A stretch of 64,000 nt of DNA from Mangifera indica (taxonomy: Eukaryota > Streptophyta > Magnoliopsida > Sapindales > Anacardiaceae), in contig NC_058145.1 in NCBI RefSeq assembly GCF_011075055.1, positions 5,799,228-5,863,227 of the forward strand. The letters are read 5' to 3'. Under the pieces are notes generated by a model. That model worked only from the letters and a program-made list of their open reading frames with translations, was not told where the DNA came from and did no database searches. A program made the position numbers and the translations under genes. Shown piece by piece: positions 54,872 to 63,483 of this stretch (the first letter of the stretch is position 1; each line of letters opens with the position of its first letter).

Positions 54872-57800
54872 CAAAAGTTGCTTGCTGGAATATTAGGGGC
54901 CTTAATGCCCCTATTAAACAAAGAGAGGTTAGACATTTCATCTTGCAAAATAATATTGATTTCATGGCTGTTTTAGAAACTAAAGTAGGAGCCCATAATA
55001 TCACTAGTGTGACTCGTAATATATGGAGGGAATGGGAATATGATAATAATAATGAGGTGTGCCCTAATGGAAGGATTTGGGTAGGATGGAATAAAGAAGC
55101 AATCAGAATAGACATCAAAGAGAAGGCCTCCCAATTCATTCATGGTGATGCTTGGTTAGTGAAGGAGAATATTCATGTGGCTTTATCCATAGTCTATGGA
55201 TTCAATCAACCATTGGAAAGGAAAAGTCTATGGAAGGAACTTAGTAAGCATTCAAATCAGTTGGGTAATAAGCCTTGGCTAATCATGGGGGATTTTAATG
55301 CAATTAGAGGGCCGTACGAAAAAATCGGAGGGGCTGCATGGGGAGATACTTATTGTGAAGACTTAAACAATTGTTGTAGAGAGGCTAACTTAGATGACTT
55401 GCGGTATATGGGGAACCAGCTCACTTGGAGTAATTCTAGTGAAGGCCAAAGGAGGATAGCTTGCAAATTGGATAGAGCTCTTGTCAATGAGCATTGGGGG
55501 GATGTGTTTCCGGATTCCTATGCTAATTTCCTCAATCCTATTATTTCAGATCACTCCCCATGTGTTGTGACGTGTGGGAGTATTGTGGAGAGGAGAAAGG
55601 TCCCATTCAAATTCTACAACATGTGGGCGAATCATGAAAACTTCCTACATGTTGTAAGGGAGGCTTGGAAAGAGGATTTTAATGGCAGCCCCATGTTTAA
55701 TCTTGTCAACAAACTCAAGGGTTTGAAGGGAGAGTTAAGGAAGTTAAATAGAAGTGGTTTTTGGCAAATTTCCGAGCAGGTTTTGGAAGCAAAAAATATG
55801 GTTGAAAATATTCAAATGAGGCTCCAAAGCAACCCACTTGATGAAGATTTAGCCAAAGAAGAAAAGACTTGGCTGGAAAATTACAGTAGACTTAGTATGG
55901 TAGAAGAATCTTTGGCTTGCCAAAAGGCCAAAGTCCATTGGCTCAAAGAGGGGGACCAAAACACCAAGTATTTCTTTAAATGCATTAAAGGCCGCAGTAA
56001 TAGAAACTCCATAAATGGTGTATGCCTTGAAGATGGAACCTTTGTGAATAACATGGGTGATGTCAAGAATGAGTTTGTTAGTTACTTCAAGAAGATCCTC
56101 AACTCCTTGGATTCTTGTAAACTGAATTTTGAAGAGATTAAAAGGCTGGTCAATTTCCAAATTAAGCCTCAAGATGTGGAGACTATGACAAAGGATGTGG
56201 AGGAGGATGAGATTAAATCCATAATCTTTGCCATGGACAACAACAAAGCTCCAGGACCGGATGGCTATGGTGCTTTATTCTTCAAGGCAGCTTGGGAGAT
56301 TGTTGGGAGTGATGTAGTCAAAGCTATCAAACATTTCTTTAGCTCCGGTCACCTCCTTAAAGAGGTAAATTGCACTATTCTTGCCCTTGTTCCTAAGGTT
56401 GCAAACCCTTCCTTTTGCAAGGACTATAGGCCTATCGCTTGTTGCAACACAATTTATAAATGCATTTCTAAAATCCTTACCAATCGCCTCAAAGGTATCC
56501 TCCCTAATTTTATTGATAAGGCCCAAGGAGCCTTTGTGAGTGGAAGGAACATTGGTGAAAATATAATGCTTTGTCAAGACTTCATGCACAACTATCACAA
56601 AACAAGCAAAGATAAGAAATGCGCCATGAAGATTGATTTAAAGAAAGCCTTTGATACGGTTCGGTGGGATTTCATTTTGGCAACTCTTGATGCTATAGGC
56701 ATTCCCGGAAAATTTATAAGCTGGATTCAAGGCTGCATCACCTCTCCTTCATTCTCCTTGGGGATTAATGGTGAATTAATAGGCTTCTTTAAGAGTTCAC
56801 ATGGGCTAAGACAAGGGGACCCGATTTCCCCTTATCTTTTTGTCATTGCTATGGAGGTTCTCTCCCGAATGCTTGGGGAGCTCAAGAACAATCCTTCTTT
56901 CAGCCATCATTGGAAATGTAAGAAAAACAATATCACCCACTTATGCTTTGCCGATGATCTAATGTTGTTTTGTAGGGCGGATGTTGAATCAATTTCTCTC
57001 ATGAAGAACACTCTTTCTCTCTTCCATGAATGGTCCGGACTCCAAATGAACTGCTCTAAAAGCAATATTTTCCTATCCGGAGTTTCCAAGGAGCAAAAGA
57101 CTACTCTCTCGGCAACAATTAACATGGCGGTGGGAGAATTGTCGTTTAAGTATTTAGGTGTGCCAATCAAGTCCTCAAAGCTCAAAAACAGTGATTGCAA
57201 GCAGCTCATTGATAAAATTGTTGGGCGAATTTCCTCTTGGCGGAGCAAATCTTTATCCTATGCCGGAAGACTCACTCTCATAAAAGCAATCCTATTTAGC
57301 ATCCAAGTGTATTGGTCCTCCATATTCATTCTCCCCTCTAGTGTCCATAAGGAGATTGATGGTATCTTAAGGAAGTTCCTTTGGAGTGGTGTATCAATGG
57401 ATGGGAAAAAAGCAAAAGTTGCATGGGATGAGGTGTGCACCCCTAAAGAGGAGGGTGGTTTAGGTATTATGAGGAGCAAATCATGGAATACCGCAGCTGT
57501 TACCAAGCACATGTGGAAGATCCTTGCTGATAAGAGTACATCACTTTGGGTGGATTGGATCAAAGAAAACAAGCTAAAAGGTAAATGCTTTTGGGAGTTA
57601 AAACCAAATGGGGAGAGTTCATGGATGTGGAGAAAGATTCTAAGGCTTAGGGAACAAATGAAGAACAATTTCAAGAGGATCATCGGCAATGGAGAGAACA
57701 CATTCCTTTGGCATGACAATTGGCACCCTTTTGGACCTTTGCTGGACAAATTTGGTACTCGGATCATTTATGATTCGGGCATACCAAGAAATGCATTAGT

Positions 57801-58726
57801 AAAAGAAGTGGTGGGCGGAAATAGGTGGAAATGGCCGGTGGCTAATTCATGTCACCTCTTGGAGATAAAGGAATCTCTTCCTTGCTGCCCAATGGGAGGT
57901 GAGGACACTCTAATATGGTCCCCTCAAACCAATGGCACCTTTTCCATCAAATCGGCTTGGGAGGTAGTTCGCACTAGGAGAGAAAAGGTACCATGGCACA
58001 AACTTGTGTGGTTCAAAAGGCACTTCCCAAGGCATTCATTCATCACTTGGCTGAGTATAAGAGGTAAACTTATGACAAAGGATAAATTACTAAGTATCGG
58101 TATTGGCACTCACAATATTTGTCCTTTGTGTAACGCGGAGCCGGAAAGTATGGAGCATCTCTTCTTCAATTGCAGCTTTAGTTCTCAAATTTGGTATGAA
58201 ATTCTTAACCTTTGTCATCAACTAATTCTCCCCCAGCCTTGGATCTCCTTGGTCACGGACTTGGCTAGAAAATGGAAGAAAGACAACTTTAAGAACATTG
58301 TGAGCAAGTTAAGCTTCGGTGCTGCCATCTATTATATTTGGAAGGTTAGAAATGACATTTGCTTTGGAAGAGGAGGTCTACCGAGGGAAAGAGTAATGGT
58401 GCTTATAAAGGAATGTGTTAGAGTTCGGGTGACATGCTTGAACAAGGTAAGCAAGACTAGAGGAAATGAATACATTGCAAGCAAATGGGGTTTCTCCCCT
58501 TCGATTTTCATGTAGTCCATGCAGACTGATTTTTGTTTTGATGAATGGTGATATTTGGAGTTTATATGTAATGCTTTTGTTCTTTTGTTCTTGTGTTATT
58601 TGCAATGCCTAGGGGTTTGTCCTAGGATTGCATGATTAGGCTAAATCTAGGGGCTTTGTCCTAGATAAGCCATTGTAAATCCTTTTCTCTTGGTATAAAA
58701 TTATTACTTACCAAAAAAAAAAAAAA
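53705..58726 (+). mobile_element. LINE L4: near-full-length L1-type LINE with intact ORF2
   Basis: About 5.0 kb ending in a 14-A tail (58713-58726). A target duplication AAAGACTTTCTTTAAT lies before it (53689-53704), and the tail is followed by GACTTTCTTTAAT (58727-58739). Both ORFs are open, but the 5' UTR and the start of ORF1 are missing. The 3' UTR has the two CTAGGGG(T/C)TTGTCCTAG motifs common to the LINEs here. It is the innermost and so among the youngest insertions. Confidence 0.93.
54868..58515 (+). CDS. LINE L4 ORF2: endonuclease-reverse transcriptase
   Basis: An intact 1215-residue protein that nicks target DNA and copies LINE RNA at the nick. The N-terminus is an AP-like endonuclease (about 1-230): CWNIRGLNAP, LETKVG, WLIMGDFNAI, KLDRALVNEHW, ISDHSP. 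RT spans about 440-720: NKAPGPDGYGALFFK, YRPIACCNTIYKCISKIL, AMKIDLKKAFDTV, GLRQGDPISPYLF, and the catalytic FADD at 694-697. The C-terminus holds a zf-RVT-like region, WFKRHFPRHSFITWL and a CCHC-type cluster C1085, C1088, H1097 and C1102. No RNase H is present. The start ATG overlaps the ORF1 stop by ATGA, suggesting reinitiation. All key residues are present, so the enzyme may be active. Confidence 0.95.
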   Translation: MTKVACWNIRGLNAPIKQREVRHFILQNNIDFMAVLETKVGAHNITSVTRNIWREWEYDNNNEVCPNGRIWVGWNKEAIRIDIKEKASQFIHGDAWLVKENIHVALSIVYGFNQPLERKSLWKELSKHSNQLGNKPWLIMGDFNAIRGPYEKIGGAAWGDTYCEDLNNCCREANLDDLRYMGNQLTWSNSSEGQRRIACKLDRALVNEHWGDVFPDSYANFLNPIISDHSPCVVTCGSIVERRKVPFKFYNMWANHENFLHVVREAWKEDFNGSPMFNLVNKLKGLKGELRKLNRSGFWQISEQVLEAKNMVENIQMRLQSNPLDEDLAKEEKTWLENYSRLSMVEESLACQKAKVHWLKEGDQNTKYFFKCIKGRSNRNSINGVCLEDGTFVNNMGDVKNEFVSYFKKILNSLDSCKLNFEEIKRLVNFQIKPQDVETMTKDVEEDEIKSIIFAMDNNKAPGPDGYGALFFKAAWEIVGSDVVKAIKHFFSSGHLLKEVNCTILALVPKVANPSFCKDYRPIACCNTIYKCISKILTNRLKGILPNFIDKAQGAFVSGRNIGENIMLCQDFMHNYHKTSKDKKCAMKIDLKKAFDTVRWDFILATLDAIGIPGKFISWIQGCITSPSFSLGINGELIGFFKSSHGLRQGDPISPYLFVIAMEVLSRMLGELKNNPSFSHHWKCKKNNITHLCFADDLMLFCRADVESISLMKNTLSLFHEWSGLQMNCSKSNIFLSGVSKEQKTTLSATINMAVGELSFKYLGVPIKSSKLKNSDCKQLIDKIVGRISSWRSKSLSYAGRLTLIKAILFSIQVYWSSIFILPSSVHKEIDGILRKFLWSGVSMDGKKAKVAWDEVCTPKEEGGLGIMRSKSWNTAAVTKHMWKILADKSTSLWVDWIKENKLKGKCFWELKPNGESSWMWRKILRLREQMKNNFKRIIGNGENTFLWHDNWHPFGPLLDKFGTRIIYDSGIPRNALVKEVVGGNRWKWPVANSCHLLEIKESLPCCPMGGEDTLIWSPQTNGTFSIKSAWEVVRTRREKVPWHKLVWFKRHFPRHSFITWLSIRGKLMTKDKLLSIGIGTHNICPLCNAEPESMEHLFFNCSFSSQIWYEILNLCHQLILPQPWISLVTDLARKWKKDNFKNIVSKLSFGAAIYYIWKVRNDICFGRGGLPRERVMVLIKECVRVRVTCLNKVSKTRGNEYIASKWGFSPSIFM

Positions 58727-59888
58727 GACTTTCTTTAATATTCAAGCTAAGTAAAAAACGTACATAAGCCAAGGATAGTTTAAATAGGCTTCAAACTACA
58801 ATTAAATGAAACCTAAATGAAGCTACGTTACATTTCAAGCTCATTTCAAAGGCATTTGGCTCTAATCTTCATGTTAATCCCAAAGAAGAATGCAAGGCAA
58901 GGGAAGGCCAAATTGTCATGAATTGTCTTGCCAAAAGAAGTAATTCCTAGAGCCATGTGATATGTCAACTCTTGTCTCTTTCTTTGAGCTTCTTTGACTT
59001 GCTTAGCTTCACCCAAGGCAACTAACAAACTGAATTAAACATAATCTAGCACAAACAACAAGTAAAATGCATAATTAGACAATAACATATTTAGAGCTAA
59101 TTAAACACACTATTGGGCTTGTTGGACTTTTAATGGATCCAAGTGATAAAAGAGTGACCAAAGGAGGGCTTAGGACCCCAAAATGAAGGAAGGGACGAAA
59201 TGGGCTTGAACATAGCTTGGTTTTGTGCTTGCCTCTCTTCAAAACAAGGTTTTGGGCTCCACACTCCATGTAGGGCTGAATTTGACAAGTGATGAGATTG
59301 GACTTGGTATTCTTCCATTGGATTCGGGTTTGGATCATTAACTTTCTTGTTACCCTTGAAATCCAAAGTGTGAATGTGTGTTGTATGCCCGGATACTGTT
59401 CACAGTACGTAATTTTGCCATTTTCAGATTTTGCCATCAAACTTTGAAACAAGTTTTGAATGCCTTGTTGATTGAGTTCTGATTGCTATAATATACCATT
59501 AGAAACCTCTTTGAATACCCTTTCCAATGATCTATCCTTTGTATGTTTTGGAGGTCATTTGATTGGTTAAATTGGAAGACAAAGTGCTATTGTGCCATGT
59601 GAACATTAATTTCCAGATTTGAGTTTGTGAATTGTTGCATTGCCTTTATGGATATGCACCATTTGGTATCAGAGCCTAGGTTGTTTGTGTGATTTGTTGA
59701 TTGATTTCTATCTCCTGGAGCTACTGTTCACCTCCGGAATTTACTGTTCACTACAAATTACTGTTCACAGAACCTTAATTTGCCTTAAACACAAACCTTC
59801 CTTAACCTAAACACTTACCAATACTCACCCCAACCATTAACCTAAACACTTATAACCATTAACCTTTACCTACTAGCCACTACCACAA

Positions 59889-61154
59889 ATGTCCCATAAG
59901 AGAACTTCATCCTCATCCTCCTCACCTCCTCATCCTTGGGAATTTGCCCACATGGCATTAAAAGAAGAGGTCAAAGGAGAACTTAAGGCCATTAAGTACC
60001 AAATGAATCAAATGATGCAAATGATGAGAGACTTGACCCTCACTCAAAGTAGGGCACCCTTATCACAGCCCCAAACTTCAACACAAAGCCAAATACCCCC
60101 TCCTCCACCTCACCCAACCCAACTATATCAACCAAGAAGACATATTAGACCTTCCCCTCCTCCTCCTAGACATCATAGGGAGGAATTGATGCTTCATGAT
60201 TATTCAAGTGAGGAAGAACAAGAGAGGCCACCTAGGAGAGAAAAGGATGATGATAGGGGTTTAAGGATTGAAATTCCGGAATTCAAAGGGAGCATGAGTC
60301 CGGATGATTTTGTTGATTGGTTACATGCTATTGAGAGAGTTTTTGAATATAAAGGCTATTCGGATGAGAAGAAATGTAAACTTGCCATCTTGAAATTCAA
60401 GGATTATGCATCCTTGTGGTGGGAAAATCTTAAGAAGCAAAGGGAAAGGGATGGTAAAGAGAGAGTGAGATCTTGGGAGAAACTAAAGAAGCTTATGAAG
60501 AGAAGATTCCTTCCAGACAACCATAAACAAGATCTTTACCTCAAGCTACACACCCTTGAGCAAGGAAGTGATGGAGTAGAGCATTACATAAGGGAGTTTG
60601 AGAAGCTATTAATGAAAAGTGAGCTGCCGGAAGTGAAAGAGCAAACCATTGCAAGATTCATTGGTGGTTTAAACCAAGACATTGCTCATATGGTAGAATT
60701 GCAACCATATTGCACCTTTGAAGATGTTTGTAAGTTGGCTATTAAGGTGGAGAAGCAAAAGAAGGCCATGAAGTCTACGGTTGCCAAGCCATTTACCAAG
60801 GGGACTTCATTCTACAAAAGTCCTCCTTTCAACAAGGGAACCACCTTTCAAAAGGGTTCCCCATCCAACTATAAGGCTGCCGAAATCACTTCCAAGGAGA
60901 AAGGGAAAGAAAAGGTGGTAGAACCTAGCAAGAACAAACCAATTATGGGAAGACTTGATCTCTCCAATAAAAAATGCTTCAAATGCCAAGGCTATGGACA
61001 CTTCCAAGCTGAATGCCCAAATAGAAGAACTTTGTCATTGATGGAGATTCAAGCTATTGAAGAATCTCTTTAAGAAGATGAAGAAAATGTAGATTATGGC
61101 CATGAAGATGGAGCTGCTAAAGAAGAAGAAGAGGAGGTCATGCAAAGGGCTGAT
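59889..61154 (+). pseudogene. gag: Gag of C3, truncated
   Basis: Begins MSHKRTSSSSSSPPHP like C1 and is nearly identical through the capsid and the CFKCQGYGHFQAEC knuckle. TAA at 61071-61073 replaces a CAA codon in the acidic tail. The homology to gag ends at AGGGCTGAT (61154), where LTR sequence follows; protease, RT, RNase H and integrase are deleted. A new primer-binding site and leader (59664-59888) precede it. Confidence 0.9.
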
Positions 61155-61158
61155 CTAT

Positions 61159-61312
61159 CCTTTGAGTACCCTTTCCAATGATCTATCCTTTGTATGTTTT
61201 GGAGGTCATTTGATTGATTAAATTGGAAGACAAAGTGCTGTTGTGTCATATGAACATTAATTTCCAGATTTGAGTTTGTCAATTGTTGCATTGCCTAAAT
61301 GGATATGCACCA
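61159..61312 (+). repeat. LTR3 fragment of the C2/C3 array
   Basis: The last about 150 bases of a family C LTR, from CCTTTGAGTACCC to ATGCACCA, followed by the AGTTG target duplication. GATCTATCCTTT occurs both at the gag/LTR join and 33 bases further in, so the join may have formed by template slippage. Confidence 0.88.
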
Positions 61313-62073
61313 AGTTGCATCATTATGTAGATTTGGAGGATATGGTACACATGACAACCAAGATTGAAAAAATAACTAAGAGTGAAAACCAAGGCTATTT
61401 CGACCCCAACATCATAGAAGCCGAGCTGGAAAGGGAACAAGGTTTACTGCCATTGAGAGGGATAGAACATCAAATTGACTTCATTCCTTGAGCACAAATT
61501 CCAAATCGACTAGCGTATAGGAGCAACCCTGACGAAACAAAGGAGTTACAACGTCAAGTGGATGAGTTATTGTCAAAAAGGTTGATTAAAGAAAGCATGA
61601 GCCCATGTGCCATTCCTGTTCTATTGGTGCCAAAAAAGGATGGATCATGGCATATGTGTGTTGATTGTCATGCTATTAACAAAATCACTGTAAAGTATCG
61701 CCATCCTATTCCTCGTTTAAATGATATGTTAGATGAATTGCATAGTGCACGTATATTCTTTGAAATTGATTTAATGGCTGATTATCATCAAATTAGAATG
61801 AAAATAGGAAATGAATGGAAAACTGCCTTTAAAACAAAATATGGTTTATATGAGTGGTTAGTGATGCCTTTTGGGTTAACTAATGCTCCTAGTATGTTCA
61901 TGTGCTTGATGAACCATGTTTCGTGTGAATTTATTGGCAAATTCGTTGTCTATTTTGATGATATACTTGTGTACAACAAATCACTTGAAGACCACATTTT
62001 GCATGTGAGGTCTGTTTTTAGTGTTTTGCGTACACAAAAGTTGCATGCTAAGCTTGCTAATTCGTGTTCCTAA
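61313..62073 (+). pseudogene. pol: Gag end and RT fragment of element E
   Basis: HHYVDLEDMVHMTTKIEKI continues E gag. The sequence then passes directly to LLPLRGIEHQIDFIP, the linker before RT, so the zinc knuckle and protease are missing. A TGA follows (about 61489-61491). RT resumes with CNP-like text, VPKKDGSWHMCVDCHAINKITVKYRHPIPRL and YFDDILVYN (one Val of the usual VVYFDD is lost). It ends at LRTQKLHAKL near 62050, where about 300 codons of RT end and RNase H are absent and integrase begins. Confidence 0.85.
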
Positions 62074-63483
62074 GTGTTCAATGTGCCTAAGTGTTCTTTG
62101 CGTTTGATGTTAATTCGTGAGGCACATGAAGGAGGTTTGATGGGCCACTTTGGCATAGCTAAAACTTTAGATGTTTTACAAGAGCACTTTTTTTGGCCTA
62201 ACATGAAATCTGACGTCTCTAAGTATTGTACTAATTGTATCACATGTTTGCAAGCTAAGTCTAAAGTGTATCCACATGGTTTGTACACGCCATTGCCTGT
62301 TCCACATTCACCTTGGGTAGATGTTTCTATGGATTTTGTACTTGGACTACCTAGGACGAGACGTGGTAATGATAGCATCTGTGTGGTAGTTGATGGGTTT
62401 TCTAAGATGACACACTTTATTCCATGTCATAAAACTGATGATGCTTCACATGTTGCTGATTTGTTTTTTAAAGAGGTAGTACGTTTGCATGGTATGCTGA
62501 GAACTATTGTTAGTGATGGGGATACAAAATTTTTGTCCTACTTTTGGAAGACCTTGTGGGCAAAATTAGGAACTAAATTGTTATTTAGCATTACATGTCA
62601 TCCACAAACTGATGGTCAAACTGAAGTTGTGAATAGAACTTTAGGGCAATTATTGCGTGCTATCATAAAAAAGAATGTGAAGTCTTGGGATGAAAGTTTA
62701 CCCCATGTAGAGTTTGCAAATAATAGGGTTGTGCATTCATCCATGCACTATTCACCTTTTGAAATTGTGTATGGTTTTAATCCTTTAACACCATTAGATT
62801 TATCTCTTTTACCTTTGGAAGAGTGTGTTAATTTCGATGGTGCTAAGAAGGCAAATTTTGTGCACAATTTCCATGAGAAAGTGAGGCAAAACATAGATAA
62901 AAGGAACCAATTAGTGGCAAACCAAAGGAATCAAAGGCGTAAGAAGTTGGTTTTTGAGCTTAGCGATTGGGTTTGGCTGCACTTACGCAAAGAACGGTTT
63001 TCTTTGCGAAGGCGATCTAAATTTCACCCACGAGGAGATAGACCTTTTCAAGTTGTTGCGAGGATCAATGACAATGCATATAAATTAGATCTCTCTTGTG
63101 AGTATAATGTTAGTGAAACCTTTAATGTTTCTGACCTTCTTCCTTTTGATTATGCAGGTGGAGATTTGAGGTCAAATCCTTTCGAGGAAGGGGGGAGTGA
63201 TGCGAATGATCAAGGGATAACTTCACCAAATTCACCAAATTCACACATGGGGAAGCATAACGATGGAGGTTCAAATTTTATTTCAACAAACACAAAGACT
63301 TTGGATCCATTAAGCTATGACGAAGGCCCAATTACACGAGCAAGAGCCAAGAAGATGAAAGTAGCAATCATTATGCTAGTTCAAAGTCATTTGGAGCTTA
63401 TGGGAAAGAGTCCAAGCGAAGTCAAAGGTCAACTCATGGGCAACGGCATGACAAGCATGGAGTTTTTTTTTTTTGGTAAGTAA
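62074..63483 (+). CDS. Integrase of element E (open, orphaned)
   Basis: A 469-codon open frame. It shows the HHCC finger (HEGGLMGHFGIAKTLDVLQEH and CTNCITC), then the integrase core with catalytic D87, D148 and E184 (DD35E) in SMDFVLGLP, VSDGDTKFL and QTDGQTEVVNR. The tail is WLHLRKERFSLRRRSKFHPRGDRPFQVVARINDNAYKLDL, with FNVSDLLPFD and the terminal GPITRARAKKM motif of CRM-type elements. The ATG is probably fortuitous because the natural protein is a polyprotein. The last few codons (FFFGK) come from LINE L5. In an intact element it would act in the nucleus to insert the cDNA. Confidence 0.85.
   Translation: MFNVPKCSLRLMLIREAHEGGLMGHFGIAKTLDVLQEHFFWPNMKSDVSKYCTNCITCLQAKSKVYPHGLYTPLPVPHSPWVDVSMDFVLGLPRTRRGNDSICVVVDGFSKMTHFIPCHKTDDASHVADLFFKEVVRLHGMLRTIVSDGDTKFLSYFWKTLWAKLGTKLLFSITCHPQTDGQTEVVNRTLGQLLRAIIKKNVKSWDESLPHVEFANNRVVHSSMHYSPFEIVYGFNPLTPLDLSLLPLEECVNFDGAKKANFVHNFHEKVRQNIDKRNQLVANQRNQRRKKLVFELSDWVWLHLRKERFSLRRRSKFHPRGDRPFQVVARINDNAYKLDLSCEYNVSETFNVSDLLPFDYAGGDLRSNPFEEGGSDANDQGITSPNSPNSHMGKHNDGGSNFISTNTKTLDPLSYDEGPITRARAKKMKVAIIMLVQSHLELMGKSPSEVKGQLMGNGMTSMEFFFFGK

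Larger units (their letters stand above)
53391..59337 (-). mobile_element. B2: solo LTR of family B, containing LINE L4
   Basis: In plus orientation it begins TGATGTGGTTTTAATAC and ends TTTGGATCA, the ends of the B1 LTRs, and is flanked by TTAAC (53386-53390 and 59338-59342). Only LTR sequence is present (53391-53704 and 58727-59337); no gag or pol of family B occurs. It is therefore a solo LTR left by LTR-LTR recombination. About 55-80 bp near the TGATCC end are shorter than in B1. Confidence 0.9.
52721..59661 (+). repeat. LTR2 of the C2/C3 array, split by B2
   Basis: 52721-53390 matches the first 670 bases of LTR1, and 59338-59661 the last about 325, with TTAAC duplicated at the break. It is preceded by the polypurine run GGGGGGGA (52713-52720) and followed by TGGTATCAGAGC (59664-59675). 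It therefore acts as 3' LTR of C2 and 5' LTR of C3. Confidence 0.92.
47269..61312 (+). mobile_element. Family C tandem array C2/C3: LTR-gag/pol-LTR-gag-LTR
   Basis: Order: LTR1 (47269-48263), primer-binding site, gag and pol of C2 (48486-52720), LTR2 (52721-53390 and 59338-59661, split by B2), a second primer-binding site, gag of C3 (59889-61154), and a fragment of LTR3 (about 61159-61312). The outer ends are a proper LTR start and LTR end flanked by the AGTTG duplication. The whole array therefore behaves as one insertion that has an extra internal domain. All coding parts are damaged. Confidence 0.88.
46281..63462 (+). mobile_element. Element E: CRM-like Ty3/gypsy, internally deleted and split
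   Basis: Element E occupies 46281-47268 and 61313-63462. Between them lies the family C array, with target duplication AGTTG at 47264-47268 and 61313-61317; the gag coding sequence NLVEL continues as HHYVDLEDM across it. E keeps gag, an RT fragment and a nearly full integrase with a C-terminal GPITRARAKKM motif. It lacks the zinc knuckle, protease, the end of RT and RNase H. Its left edge is a poly-A run joined to the D LTR; no TG-type LTR end was seen. LINE L5 covers its right end. Confidence 0.8.

Noticed and set aside
57258..57767. 169-codon frame antisense to LINE ORF2
   Set aside because: It is a shadow of the intact ORF2 on the other strand; codon structure and domains belong to ORF2.
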